Positions 1 to 7,743 of a stretch of DNA of 64,000 bases are shown here, one piece after another. Under the pieces are notes generated by a model. The model saw only the letters and a program-made list of their open reading frames with translations, was not told the origin of the DNA and did not search any database. The stretch comes from Lachnoclostridium sp. An14. GTDB lineage: Bacteria > Bacillota > Clostridia > Lachnospirales > Lachnospiraceae. How positions within the stretch are numbered: the first letter of the stretch is position 1; every line of letters starts with the position of its first letter. Made by a program: the position numbers and the translations under genes. The DNA is taken from positions 1 through 64,000 of the forward strand of contig NZ_NFLE01000012.1 of the NCBI RefSeq assembly GCF_002160755.1, written 5' to 3'.

Positions 1-51
1 AAAAAAGTAAACGAAGGTAAAACATTACCATATATCAATTCCATGGCACGA

Positions 52-100
52 AGTGCCACAGCCCAGTATTTTCAAGGGGTTGTGGCACTTTTCTTTCTTC
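52..100 (+). terminator. Rho-independent terminator
   Basis: AGTGCCACA (52-60) pairs with TGTGGCACT (81-89), the stem is extended by GCCC/GGGG-type pairs, and the T-rich run TTTTCTTTCTTC follows. It should end a plus-strand transcript entering from the left, converging on the minus-strand cassette. Confidence 0.7.
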
Positions 101-177
101 ATATGTGTCAAAGATGAGAACATAACTCATACTGTTTTTCAATCTGGCCATAAAAAGGAGACCATAACTACTCAAAT

Positions 178-732
178 TTACTCTTTTTCCTGCCAAGTAT
201 CCCGATAATGTTCCAGCAATTTTCTGCTTTCCTCCTCATATCCCCACAAAATGCTATCCACTGTCCTTAATGCCTGATCTCTCCAGCGAAAGTAAGTGCT
301 CCGGTTAATTTGCACATTCTGGGGTAAATGAGACTCCACCTTTGTGATGATCTCCGCAATATTAGCCGGCTTGTAAGGGCAGATATAGGTATAATATAAA
401 ACCCAGTAGTTTCTTTCACCTTGCGGATGATATTGGCGCATCAACTCCACTGATTCATCAATCAGCTGCAGGAACTGATGAGAACTGTTAATTGCCTCCA
501 CCCTGGCCTGAATATATGCTTCATCTTCATTTAGGTCCATCCCTGCCTGGTAAATGGAATCCAAAAATTCATCTACATCTACCCCATATTCCTTTCGGAA
601 CTGATGGCTCACCTGTTTCATCTGCACCTGCATCCTCCAGGATACGGAACGATAGATTTTAAATAATGCTTTCACATTGTGATAAACATCAGGTCTTTTA
701 TTTTTGGTTGTGATAATCCCGCTTTTTCCCAT
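178..732 (-). CDS. Hypothetical Rep-associated protein (184 aa), paralogue of the 6503-7054 product
   Basis: This is the last gene of the minus-strand partition and replication cassette. The ATG at 732 is chosen because GGAGAG lies six bases upstream; the longer reading from a TTG at 783 lacks such a site. The protein is soluble and mostly helical. It shares with the 6503-7054 product the pattern EYG...EFLDS.Y.AG.DLN (about residues 50-65), a central YYWLLYY/NYWVLYY-type segment and a C-terminal SILWGY/SVLWGY motif, so the two are clear paralogues. Both lie directly downstream of an initiator-like gene, which points to a role in replication or copy control. The biochemical function is unknown. 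Confidence 0.8.
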   Translation of the reverse strand: MGKSGIITTKNKRPDVYHNVKALFKIYRSVSWRMQVQMKQVSHQFRKEYGVDVDEFLDSIYQAGMDLNEDEAYIQARVEAINSSHQFLQLIDESVELMRQYHPQGERNYWVLYYTYICPYKPANIAEIITKVESHLPQNVQINRSTYFRWRDQALRTVDSILWGYEEESRKLLEHYRDTWQEKE

Positions 733-804
733 GTTGGTCTCTCCAATTCTTTTTAGTTGCGGGATCAGACTATTTGAAAACAAAAGGCCTTTTTTATTCT
801 CCTA

Positions 805-1872
805 TCAGATTATACCTTTTTCATGCCATCCTCCTCCATGCATATCATGCTGCACTTCCTGCTGGTAATAATGATTCATCGTTATCGGTGCGTTATACAA
901 AGCAGTCAGCATGTATGCCTTAATATTGCTGATTTTCGTGGTTGTTGCATGCATACAGCCAATAACATACAGCAGATGACTGCTGTTTAGCTTCAGGAAT
1001 TTTGCTTTCACCAGCTCATAAGGGTAGTCTTCTCCCCCAATACGGACCGATTCGCGTTTTATGCACACAATTTCACAGATAGCTTCGTACAGTTCATGAA
1101 ATAAATCACGGTCCGCCCATTGCTTATCCTGCATATAAAGCTCATACTCAATGTTGGTCCGAACCATTTCCATGTACCGGCTGGCTTCCATCATTCGATC
1201 TATCCCAGTCTCAGGTTCTGCCTGCTGCCAGGATGGATTGATTGGATTGATCTGGTTCCTATCAGTCTGATTATAGTCAGTATAATTAGGGGAAAAATCT
1301 TTTACCTTCGCAGGATAATTTTCTTTACCTCTGGAGGTAAAATTTCTTTCCTTCTGGGCGTCAGTTTCTTTTACTTCCAGAAGTTCAATACCTTTACTTC
1401 CAGAAGTAAAATTCCTTTCCTTCTTGAAGTAAAGATTTTTTACTTCTGGGGAAATGCCAGGATTGTCCGGCTTTTCTGCTGCTTCTTCAACCGGTGTTTC
1501 GGCCGGAGCAGAAAAATTTTTGACATAGATAATATCTGGTTTTCCTAAACCCCTGCGCTTTTTCTCAATCAGGCCAATCCCCTTTTCCGAATCCAGCTCC
1601 CGCATAATCTTTACGCAGGTCGGTTTGGAACACCCTAAATCCTCCATCATATTTTCAACGGTATAAATAATATATGCCCGGTTTTCCTCATCAAGCCACC
1701 CATTTTTCATAGACAGTGACATCCGGTCCAGCATAAGGCCGTACAAAAGCTTTGCATCGCTGCTGAGATTGCGGAAGCGCTTATCCTTAATCAACAGTCG
1801 TGGAACGCGATAGAACGCAAACTGCTCTGCTTCTATGCCATAATAGTATGCAAACTGCATTGGCTCTCCCAT
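805..1872 (-). CDS. repA: RepA_N-type replication initiator
   Basis: Predicted initiator protein of the element (355 aa). The first 120 residues match the RepA_N winged-helix domain: FYRVPRLLIKDKRFRNLSSDAKLLYGLMLDRMSLS, then GWLDEENRAYIIYTVENMMEDLGCSKPT. A low-complexity middle (about residues 140-190) is encoded by seven 23-bp tandem repeats, and a separate C-terminal domain follows. The ATG at 1872 has GAAGGGAG seven bases upstream; the in-frame ATG at 1905 lies inside parB with the site touching the start codon. In RepA_N plasmids the origin sits inside the rep gene, which fits the repeats here. The gene overlaps or abuts parB, so partition and replication are probably co-transcribed. Confidence 0.88.
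   Translation of the reverse strand: MGEPMQFAYYYGIEAEQFAFYRVPRLLIKDKRFRNLSSDAKLLYGLMLDRMSLSMKNGWLDEENRAYIIYTVENMMEDLGCSKPTCVKIMRELDSEKGIGLIEKKRRGLGKPDIIYVKNFSAPAETPVEEAAEKPDNPGISPEVKNLYFKKERNFTSGSKGIELLEVKETDAQKERNFTSRGKENYPAKVKDFSPNYTDYNQTDRNQINPINPSWQQAEPETGIDRMMEASRYMEMVRTNIEYELYMQDKQWADRDLFHELYEAICEIVCIKRESVRIGGEDYPYELVKAKFLKLNSSHLLYVIGCMHATTTKISNIKAYMLTALYNAPITMNHYYQQEVQHDMHGGGWHEKGII
1301..1461. repeat. oriV: Seven 23-bp tandem iterons inside repA (candidate origin)
   Basis: Copies start at 1301, 1324, 1347, 1370, 1393, 1416 and 1439, exactly 23 bp apart. Each contains a full or degenerate palindrome of the form TTTACTTC-NN-GAAGTAAA; those at 1324 (TTTACCTC..GAGGTAAA) and 1393 are perfect. 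Because 23 is not a multiple of three, successive copies are read in all three frames, so selection on DNA rather than protein sequence best explains them. Inference: binding sites for RepA and the replication origin. Confidence 0.8.
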
Positions 1873-1886
1873 CGTATCGCTCCCTT

Positions 1887-2753
1887 CTACTGTCTGTTTT
1901 TCCATTCCTCCAAAAGCTGGATAATAATCCTCTCCATATCCTTACTGGAATAGTGGTCGGGGAAATATTTCCGAATCTGTTCTTCCCGGATTACATATTT
2001 CCTTTTTTTCGGTTTCTCCTCAGCCAAAATCATTTGAACAATTTCTGGCGATAAGATTCCCTCTTTGCTGTACTCTTTTAATTTTACAGCTTGTGCGTTA
2101 GAAATTGTTATTTTTGTTTCCTGCAGGATTTCCTGCACCCACAGCTGCTGCTCTGTTGGAAGAAAAGAAATATCCGCTCCCTGAGATATCCCTAGCCGTT
2201 TTGTATCAATCATTTCTAAAAGCGGTTCTGTAAGTCTTGCCAACCAGATATATCGCTGAACCGTCTTGCCGCTTTCGCCGGCGGCCTCTCCCACTTCGTC
2301 TAGTGTGCTGCCGCCGCCTTTTCTTCCCTGATGCTTCATCGCCTCGTATTTCATGGAATAAGCCTTTGCTTTCTCGCTGGGAAGGATATCTTCCCTCTGG
2401 ATATTAGAATCCACCATGATAATCGTGGCTTCATCATCCGTATAATTCCGAATGATGGCCGGCAGACAATGGAGGCCCGCTCGTTCCGCCCCTCTCTTCC
2501 GCCGATGGCCGGCAATAATTTCATAACCGCCTTCTGCTCTCTGCCGGATCAGAATTGGGACTAATACCCCATATTTCTGAATACTCTCTACGGTTTCCTC
2601 CATTTTTTTATCATCCAAAACACGAAAAGGGTGGTTCTTAAATGGGTACAGTTCAGTCAGTTCCACTTGTATAATCTGCTCCGCATCGGACACGCCGAAT
2701 AAGTCGTCAAAGCTGTTTAATTTTATTTTAGAAGCGCTTCCTGCACTATGCAC
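1887..2753 (-). CDS. parB: ParB-family partition protein
   Basis: DNA-binding partner of the adjacent ParA ATPase (288 aa). The N-terminal ParB/Srx fold shows IQVELTELYPFKNHPFRVLDD, the CTP-binding motif GHRRKRG near residue 83, and the NIQREDILPSEKAKAY segment. A HTH region near residues 145-190 (GGSTLDEVGEAAGESGKTVQRYIWL) should read a parS-type centromere. The gene overlaps the end of parA by 8 bases, indicating coupled translation. No parS was recognised by eye. The family assignment is firm; acting on plasmid or ICE segregation is inferred from the repA neighbour. Confidence 0.93.
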   Translation of the reverse strand: MHSAGSASKIKLNSFDDLFGVSDAEQIIQVELTELYPFKNHPFRVLDDKKMEETVESIQKYGVLVPILIRQRAEGGYEIIAGHRRKRGAERAGLHCLPAIIRNYTDDEATIIMVDSNIQREDILPSEKAKAYSMKYEAMKHQGRKGGGSTLDEVGEAAGESGKTVQRYIWLARLTEPLLEMIDTKRLGISQGADISFLPTEQQLWVQEILQETKITISNAQAVKLKEYSKEGILSPEIVQMILAEEKPKKRKYVIREEQIRKYFPDHYSSKDMERIIIQLLEEWKNRQ

Positions 2754-3528
2754 GCGTAAGCACCTCCTCTGTTAATGACATATAGGCGCCTGCGACCTTC
2801 CCCTTTGGATCATGCCGATAGATGCTGACTCCTTCCGCAGAGCTTTCCGCCGCTCTTACAGAGGCCGGTATACTATGCTCAAAAATCTTCACCCGATTCC
2901 CATAAGCCTCCGTAAGAAGCGCCGTAATATCTCTTGCAAAGTTCGTCCTGTTATCCACCATGGTCAGCAAAATTCCTTCAATTTCCAGCTTTGGGTTAAT
3001 CTTGCGCTTCACTTTTCCAATGGTTTTAATCAGCTGTTCCAGGCCTTTTACCGGCAGGTAGGCCGCCTGCACCGGAATTAAAATACTGTCGGCACAGGCG
3101 AACGCATTAATGGTAATCATGCCGAGGGACGGCATACAATCAATTAAAATATAGTCATACTTCTCTCTTACCTGTTCAATATAGGAGCGCATAACCAGTT
3201 CCCGGCTGATTACGCTGACAAGAGAAACTTCCACTCCGGACAGTTCAATATTGCCAGGAAGCAGGTCAATCCCCTCTTCATGTTTTAAAATTCCATATCC
3301 ATCCTCCATTTCTTCATCGTTAATCACATTTGCCAAAATCGTTGCGAATGTAATATCCAGATTATCCGGTTCTCGAAAGCCGAGGCTGGCTGTCAGGCTC
3401 CCCTGGGCATCCGCATCAATCAGCAGGACTCGTTTTCCCATCTTTGCCAGACCGATTCCCAAATTGCTTGTAGTCGTGGTTTTTCCCACTCCGCCTTTTT
3501 GATTTGCGATTGCTATGACTTTGCACAT
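2746..3528 (-). CDS. parA: ParA-family partition ATPase
   Basis: Deviant Walker-A ATPase (260 aa) that would move element copies on nucleoid-bound filaments together with ParB. The P-loop NQKGGVGKTTTTSNLG is at residues 9-24, the Walker A' segment LLIDADAQGSLTASLG near residues 35-50, and the Walker B-type DYILIDCMPSLGMITINA near 125-142. The length is typical of Soj/ParA proteins without an extra N-terminal DNA-binding domain. The ATG is preceded by AAAGGGG. It is followed by parB with an 8-base overlap and preceded by a 58-residue protein gene. Confidence 0.95.
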   Translation of the reverse strand: MCKVIAIANQKGGVGKTTTTSNLGIGLAKMGKRVLLIDADAQGSLTASLGFREPDNLDITFATILANVINDEEMEDGYGILKHEEGIDLLPGNIELSGVEVSLVSVISRELVMRSYIEQVREKYDYILIDCMPSLGMITINAFACADSILIPVQAAYLPVKGLEQLIKTIGKVKRKINPKLEIEGILLTMVDNRTNFARDITALLTEAYGNRVKIFEHSIPASVRAAESSAEGVSIYRHDPKGKVAGAYMSLTEEVLTRA

Positions 3529-3545
3529 AATCTATTTCCCCTTTG

Positions 3546-3722
3546 TTATTCTTCTGCCTTTTTTCTCGGTTCCACCTCGATATAAGCCCTGTAATACGTT
3601 TTTGTTCCTTTATTAAGATATACATCTGAAAACTCTATCACCTTAATCCGGGAGCAATCTCTCAGTAAATCCCTGAACCATTTGATATCCTTTTTGGTTC
3701 CCATTACCCGTACTTTCAGCAT
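3546..3722 (-). CDS. Small conserved protein (58 aa), DUF3970-like
   Basis: A short gene between parA and the next upstream gene, with GGAGG four bases before its ATG. It encodes MLKVRVMGTKKDIKWF... and ends ...YIEVEPRKKAEE. The pattern (V)RVMGT..D..WF at the start and Y.N(K)GT...YRAYIEVE near the end resembles the small DUF3970/YvzF-like proteins next to parA on Firmicutes elements. The fold is probably beta-alpha-beta. Function unknown; partition or regulation is suggested only by position. Confidence 0.75.
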   Translation of the reverse strand: MLKVRVMGTKKDIKWFRDLLRDCSRIKVIEFSDVYLNKGTKTYYRAYIEVEPRKKAEE

Positions 3723-3741
3723 TTTCCCTCCATATGCCTCT

Positions 3742-4173
3742 TTAGTCCTCCGTATATTCCGGATATCTGATTTTCACTGCCTGCCAAAAATACGGGGCAT
3801 AACTGCAGCAAAACAGATTCTCCACCGTATAGCGGCTGCATTCTTCCAGCTGTTCATTCTGGTCTTCTGAATCATACACACTGGGCGTACCGTTGCAATA
3901 CAGGTTAAAAGCCAGTCTGACAACCCGCATGCTCCCACTGGTCTGCCAGCCCTCGTTCAGACACTCGGTTTTCACACAACCCGTTTCAAAGTCATAAATC
4001 CGTTCTATATTTCTTCTGGTGTCACCGCATATCCCAAGACAATAAATCAATGCCTCATGATAGACATCCTGGCATCTGACAAATTTTAACTGTTCAAAAT
4101 AAAATCTTTTATGTGCCAAGTCCGCAAAAATAATTTTCCTTAAGTTTCCTGCACCTAACGCTGTACTGTTCAC
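3742..4173 (-). CDS. Hypothetical protein, DUF6075-like
   Basis: First gene of the minus-strand cassette (143 aa). The GTG at 4173 is preferred because TGGAGG lies eight bases upstream; an in-frame TTG at 4188 would overlap that site. The sequence has an LRKIIFADLAHKRFYFEQLKF start, then DVYHEALIYCLGICGDTRRNIERIYDF and LNEGWQTSGSMRVVRLAFNLYNG-like segments. This resembles the DUF6075 proteins common in conjugative elements of gut Firmicutes. No catalytic motif is evident. Its place ahead of parA suggests a maintenance or regulatory role. Confidence 0.7.
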   Translation of the reverse strand: MNSTALGAGNLRKIIFADLAHKRFYFEQLKFVRCQDVYHEALIYCLGICGDTRRNIERIYDFETGCVKTECLNEGWQTSGSMRVVRLAFNLYCNGTPSVYDSEDQNEQLEECSRYTVENLFCCSYAPYFWQAVKIRYPEYTED

Positions 4174-4264
4174 ATTCGTTTCCTCCAATCAATTTTCGTT
4201 TTTCATGACTATATCGGCAGATACTGACAAGCAATGCAAAGCCCTTCCTTTTAAGTAAATTAGC

Positions 4265-4311
4265 TACAAAAAGGGACACTTTCCCAAAATTACTTTTAGA
4301 AAAATGTCCCT
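4265..4311 (-). terminator. Leader terminator upstream of the partition cassette
   Basis: On the minus strand AGGGACA pairs with TGTCCCT (4305-4311 with 4272-4278), with further pairs inside, followed by TTTTTG. It lies about 90 bases before the first gene, so it may act as an attenuator in the leader. The rest of 4189-4448 is AT-rich and also holds an ATTGGCAC box (4372-4379) and a repeated GTCGTAC. Confidence 0.55.
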
Positions 4312-4448
4312 ATTACACAAATTGCATTTGTTATGATTCTGAATTTAATTTAAAATCGCTTATTGGCACCCACTAAGGAGCTTAAATTTGTCGTACTCTT
4401 GTCGTACAGCGACGTTTCACAACGAAAAATGATTGGTTTACATCCTCT

Positions 4449-5048
4449 TTAGTACAGCTTCGCCCCCGCCGGAATTCCATCATCCAGCATCAGCAGATTC
4501 AGTCCTTCCCGTCCGTCATACTCGTACACTGCGGAAATCAGCATACCCTCAGAATCAATGCCCATCATCTTTCTGGGCGGCAGGTTTGTGATGGCCACAC
4601 AGGTCTTTCCAACCAGCTGCTCCGGCTCGTAATACTCGTGAATTCCGCTTAAAATGGTGCGTCTGCGCTCCGTTCCGTCGTTTAAAGTAAACTTCAGAAG
4701 CTTCTTTGACTTCGGCACCGCCTCGCAGGCCTCCACCTTCACCACCCGGAAATCGGATTTGGAGAAGGTCTCAAAATCCACCATGTCCTCAAACAGCGGC
4801 TCCACCTTCACTTTGGAAAGGTCGAGCTGTACGCTGGTCACGGACATGTTTGCAGCCTCTGCCTGTCCGGAAACGGCTGCTTCTGCAGTCTGGGCAGCCT
4901 TGCTCTCTGCCTTCGCCTCGCCCTTCTTCGGATCCAATGACTTCATTGTCGGGAACACCCTTCTACCCTCTTCATCCGGTTTCATCACGCCTTGTACGGT
5001 CGAAAAAGTGCCGTTTTCACGAGGTTTTTCTAACTTTTTGGATTCCAT
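4449..5048 (-). CDS. Stand-alone MetRS-type tRNA-binding domain protein
   Basis: The last 115 residues are the EMAP-II/CsaA-type OB-fold found at the C-terminus of methionyl-tRNA synthetase: DFRVVKVEACEAVPKSKKLL, TILSGIHEYYEPEQLVGK, AITNLPPRKMMGIDSEGM and the end DDGIPAGAKLY. The catalytic part of MetRS is absent. In its place is an 80-residue charged, Ala-rich N-terminus. AGGAGG sits seven bases before the ATG at 5048, so this is an independently translated gene rather than a recent truncation. It probably binds tRNA or other structured RNA. It sits between two divergent replication cassettes. Why the element carries it is unknown. Confidence 0.8.
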   Translation of the reverse strand: MESKKLEKPRENGTFSTVQGVMKPDEEGRRVFPTMKSLDPKKGEAKAESKAAQTAEAAVSGQAEAANMSVTSVQLDLSKVKVEPLFEDMVDFETFSKSDFRVVKVEACEAVPKSKKLLKFTLNDGTERRRTILSGIHEYYEPEQLVGKTCVAITNLPPRKMMGIDSEGMLISAVYEYDGREGLNLLMLDDGIPAGAKLY

Positions 5049-5349
5049 AGTGTGTCCTCCTGTGCCGTCTGGTTCGGGGCAAAAGTTGTAAAAAAGTTGT
5101 GGAAAGTTGTATTGGCACGAAACCGGCTCAATGACGACTCAAAATTGGCACAACGAATGGCTACATTGTTTTCAAAGACGCCATTGTAGAATTGCCCCAT
5201 TTGTAGTAAAGCCTGTATGAGTCCCGCGCAGGATTATCTTGCGGATTCATACAGAGACAAGTATAGCATAAGCCCCCAAGATGTTCAAGTCAACGATTTT
5301 TTCGTTGGCCCTTCCAATTTCATACCTTATATATAAAAAGGAGAAAGCC
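5049..5349. promoter_or_regulatory. Divergent intergenic region with ATTGGCAC boxes and an inverted repeat
   Basis: Two ATTGGCAC boxes lie at 5111-5118 and 5144-5151, 33 bp apart, so on the same face of the helix. TGTATGA (5214-5220) and TCATACA (5247-5253) form an inverted repeat with nearly matching inner arms. TTGCGG (5239-5244) and TATAGC (5262-5267) are 17 bp apart and could be the promoter of the gene at 5350. The same boxes recur before the conjugation and pilus operons. Confidence 0.5.
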
Positions 5350-6486
5350 ATGCCAACCTATCAATTACAAATTAAACAGGTAGTGGATTACCCACGCTGC
5401 CGGATCTACCGGCAGTTCGTCCGCTTTCTGATGGAGGACCGGAGCATTCGCGTAAGCGGAGGCTCCGGCCTTTTTTATTTTACGGTACTTTGCAGCTACG
5501 CAAACTTCCGCACCTCATATCGCCGCATCGACGGCATCAGCTATACCGTCTACCCCGGCGAGTGGGTCTGCACCCTCAAGGAGCTGTCCCAATGGTTCCG
5601 CACCCGGTTCCAGTGTCAGGCGCTGGCCGTGCTGGAACGGCTGCAGAAGCAGCATCTCGTTTCTTTCCAGACCCTGGGCCGCGGGAATGTAGTCCGCTAT
5701 AAGATCTGCGACTGGGCGCGGCATAACACGGTCCTGGAGTACAATGCCCCCTGCCAGAAGGACACCGGCTTTTTCTTCCTGCCGGTTTCCGTTGCCACCG
5801 ACCTCATCAGTTCGGATCGCTGCTCCGAGATGGACATTGTGCTGGACCTGTGGGTATCAGCCATCTACAACGACAATCAGGTGCAGGGGTCAGACCTGGG
5901 GCCAGTGGTCTATTTCCGCAACGGCACCGGGAATCCCCTTGTCACCTACACCGAGCTGGCTGCCCGCTGGGGGCTGTCCCGGGCGACAGTCGGCCGTGTC
6001 CTGAAAAAGCTAGCCGCGCTGGACTACATCTCCCTCATGTCCTTCCCGGGCCGGCATGGCAGCGTGATCTATCTGCAAAAATATCTGTCCACCATGTTCG
6101 AGATTTCGGATGTGATGGTGGACAAAGAAGAGGTCGCTATGACGCTTAACATTCGCTTGGAACTCCCGAAGGAGGACAGCGCAGGCCACGACGCCCCTGC
6201 CTTGGAGCATGAGGTCATCGTTTCAGATGAACTCGCCAGCGTTTCAAAATCGCACATTGAAATTATCCTTCAGAAAATGGCGCAAATCCTGATGGCACAA
6301 GGGATTTCGTGCTTTGGCTGCCCGCTCTCTCGCTACAAGTTATATCCCTTATCGGGCGACTGCCGGGAAGATTTACTCCCCCGCGCGCGAGAGCAGTCCC
6401 TGATGCGTTTTGGCCTTGCTGTTCTGTGTGGGAACAAGCAGGTCGCCACTTTTGAACTTACACTCTCTCCCTCGGTGGAGAATTGA
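5350..6486 (+). CDS. Winged-helix protein, replication-initiator-like
   Basis: A 378-residue soluble protein. The ATG at 5350 follows AAGGAG and fits better than an upstream in-frame ATG. Two winged-helix-like parts are visible. One is near residues 60-120 (TVYPGEWVCTLKELSQWF..QALAVLERLQKQHLVSFQTLG). The second is near 195-250 (YTELAARWGLSRATVGRVLKKLAALDYISLMSFPGRHGSVIYL). This two-domain plan and the downstream paralogue of the repA partner suggest a second initiator or a master regulator of the conjugation genes. It is not obviously homologous to the RepA_N protein at 805-1872. A plain transcription regulator is the main alternative. Confidence 0.6.
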   Translation: MPTYQLQIKQVVDYPRCRIYRQFVRFLMEDRSIRVSGGSGLFYFTVLCSYANFRTSYRRIDGISYTVYPGEWVCTLKELSQWFRTRFQCQALAVLERLQKQHLVSFQTLGRGNVVRYKICDWARHNTVLEYNAPCQKDTGFFFLPVSVATDLISSDRCSEMDIVLDLWVSAIYNDNQVQGSDLGPVVYFRNGTGNPLVTYTELAARWGLSRATVGRVLKKLAALDYISLMSFPGRHGSVIYLQKYLSTMFEISDVMVDKEEVAMTLNIRLELPKEDSAGHDAPALEHEVIVSDELASVSKSHIEIILQKMAQILMAQGISCFGCPLSRYKLYPLSGDCREDLLPRAREQSLMRFGLAVLCGNKQVATFELTLSPSVEN

Positions 6487-6502
6487 ACAAGGAGGTCTTA
6501 CC

Positions 6503-7054
6503 ATGAAGAAATTTGTTGAAAAAGATGTCGCAGAGAGCCCTCTGTACCATGATACCTGGAAACTGCTGAAAAAATACCGCGATGTGGTTTGGAGCTTGGA
6601 GATTTCCGTCCAGCATGTGCGGGCCAAGTTCGAGATCGAATACGGCACTTCCATCGAGGAATTTCTGGATTCCGTCTACCTGGCCGGCGCAGACCTGAAC
6701 GGGAGCGACATTGAGCACCATGCCAAGTGCATTGAGCGCAGCCACAAGATGCTGAAGCTCCTGGATTCGGCAGTCGAATTGCTCCGCACCCGCCATAAGA
6801 ACGGCGAGGCGTATTACTGGCTGCTGTACTACTCCTTCCTCTCCCCTCAGCAGTTGAAGAATGTGGAGGAAATCATCGAGAACCTGCGCCCACATATCCG
6901 AGACATCTCCTTCCGCACCTACTACCGTAAGCGGCGGGAGGCCATTGAAGCCCTCAGTTCTGTGCTATGGGGCTATACCTCCAAGGACAGTCTGGATGTG
7001 CTGGAGCAGTTCTTCCCAGAGCCGAAATCCTCCGAGAAACAGGCGGGCAAGTAA
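6503..7054 (+). CDS. Hypothetical Rep-associated protein (183 aa), paralogue of the 178-732 product
   Basis: Starts at an ATG eight bases after AAGGAGG and 16 bases after the preceding stop. Shared with the 178-732 product are FEIEYGTSIEEFLDSVYLAGADLN (about residues 42-65), a middle segment with AYYWLLYYSFLSP, and the SVLWGY motif near residue 155. FRTYYRKRREAIEAL, ahead of SVLWGY, is a basic helix that could contact DNA. Helix-rich, no membrane segment. The GC-rich codon use contrasts with the AT-rich paralogue, so the two copies have different histories. Function unknown. Confidence 0.78.
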   Translation: MKKFVEKDVAESPLYHDTWKLLKKYRDVVWSLEISVQHVRAKFEIEYGTSIEEFLDSVYLAGADLNGSDIEHHAKCIERSHKMLKLLDSAVELLRTRHKNGEAYYWLLYYSFLSPQQLKNVEEIIENLRPHIRDISFRTYYRKRREAIEALSSVLWGYTSKDSLDVLEQFFPEPKSSEKQAGK

Positions 7055-7122
7055 TTGGCACAATTCGGGACTGAAATTGGCGCGTTCCTGCCCTTGAGCC
7101 GTAAATCCCTATGTGTTAGACT
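7054..7122 (+). promoter_or_regulatory. Promoter of the conjugation operon
   Basis: ATTGGCAC (7054-7061) and ATTGGCGC (7076-7083) are 22 bp apart. They are followed by TCCTGCCCTT and GCCGTAAATCC, then a -10-like TAGACT at 7117-7122. The same blocks at the same distances occur at 22292-22360 before the pilus operon. No good -35 box is seen, as expected for an activator-dependent promoter. Confidence 0.65.
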
Positions 7123-7167
7123 GAATATGCTCAAACTTGCACCCAAAACTGAATACAGGCAGTGAAC

Positions 7168-7192
7168 AGCACCTTTCCCGAGGTGCTTTTTT
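7168..7192 (+). terminator. Leader terminator before the conjugation operon
   Basis: AGCACCT (7168-7174) pairs with AGGTGCT, followed by six T. It lies about 45 bases after the -10 box and 114 bases before the first gene, so most transcripts may stop here unless antitermination occurs. Confidence 0.7.
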
Positions 7193-7305
7193 GCTGCCTA
7201 AATGGTCTTTGGCCGGAGAAGGGGTCCACATCTGCACGACGGATGCGGGCTCCTTCTTTGCTTCTTTGAGCGACGAACATCACATTTGGATTGGAGGTCC
7301 GCAAA

Positions 7306-7704
7306 TTGAAAAAACTGAAAATTCCTCAACAGCAGCGGCGGGAAGATGACAGCAGCCCGCCTCGTCGAGTTTCCATCGGCCGGATCGCCTACACGGCGTT
7401 CCTCTGTGTGATGATGGCGATGATGTTCTGCCAGCCGGCCTTTGCCGCAACCGATGTTTGGACGAAGGCCAAGGAGATCATGCAGGATGTCTACACGCAG
7501 ATCCTCGCCATCTCCACCATTGCGGCCATCGTGACCGCCTCGGTGGCGCTTCTGCTTATGAACTTTTCGCGCTCCGGCCGAACAGTCGATGAGAGCCGGG
7601 CGTGGCTGAAGCGTATCTGCATCACCTGGGCCGTCCTCAATGGTCTTGGATTCATTATGGCTTATGTGACGCCTCTGTTCTCTGGTGGTCAGTGGACAGG
7701 CTGA
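7306..7704 (+). CDS. Small secreted/membrane conjugation protein, VirB2 pilin-like
   Basis: First gene of the conjugation operon (132 aa). The TTG at 7306 is preferred, with GGAGG eight bases upstream. A positively charged N-terminus is followed by a signal-like hydrophobic stretch ending in CQPAFA (about residues 30-50). Two further hydrophobic helices follow (ILAISTIAAIVTASVALLLM and WAVLNGLGFIMAYV). Signal sequence plus two helices in a small protein ahead of a VirB6-like gene is the VirB2/TrbC pilin plan. The sequence itself is too diverged to be sure. It may alternatively be a small membrane subunit of the channel. Confidence 0.6.
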   Translation: MKKLKIPQQQRREDDSSPPRRVSIGRIAYTAFLCVMMAMMFCQPAFAATDVWTKAKEIMQDVYTQILAISTIAAIVTASVALLLMNFSRSGRTVDESRAWLKRICITWAVLNGLGFIMAYVTPLFSGGQWTG

Positions 7705-7743
7705 TGGCCGCCGCAATATACCCACTGGAAGGAGGCGTAAGCT

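Noticed and set aside
1301-1461. CRISPR array
   Set aside because: The repeats are directly contiguous at 23 bp with no unique spacers, and lie inside a coding gene. They are iterons.
4380-4448. Repeated GTCGTAC and nearby inverted motifs as an attachment site or oriT
   Set aside because: There is no recombinase or relaxase in the window and no second copy to compare, so the motif alone is not enough.
4449-5048. Interpretation as host metG truncated by integration
   Set aside because: A perfect AGGAGG and ATG precede a new N-terminus, so it is a complete small gene. Without the outer junctions an att site cannot be shown.
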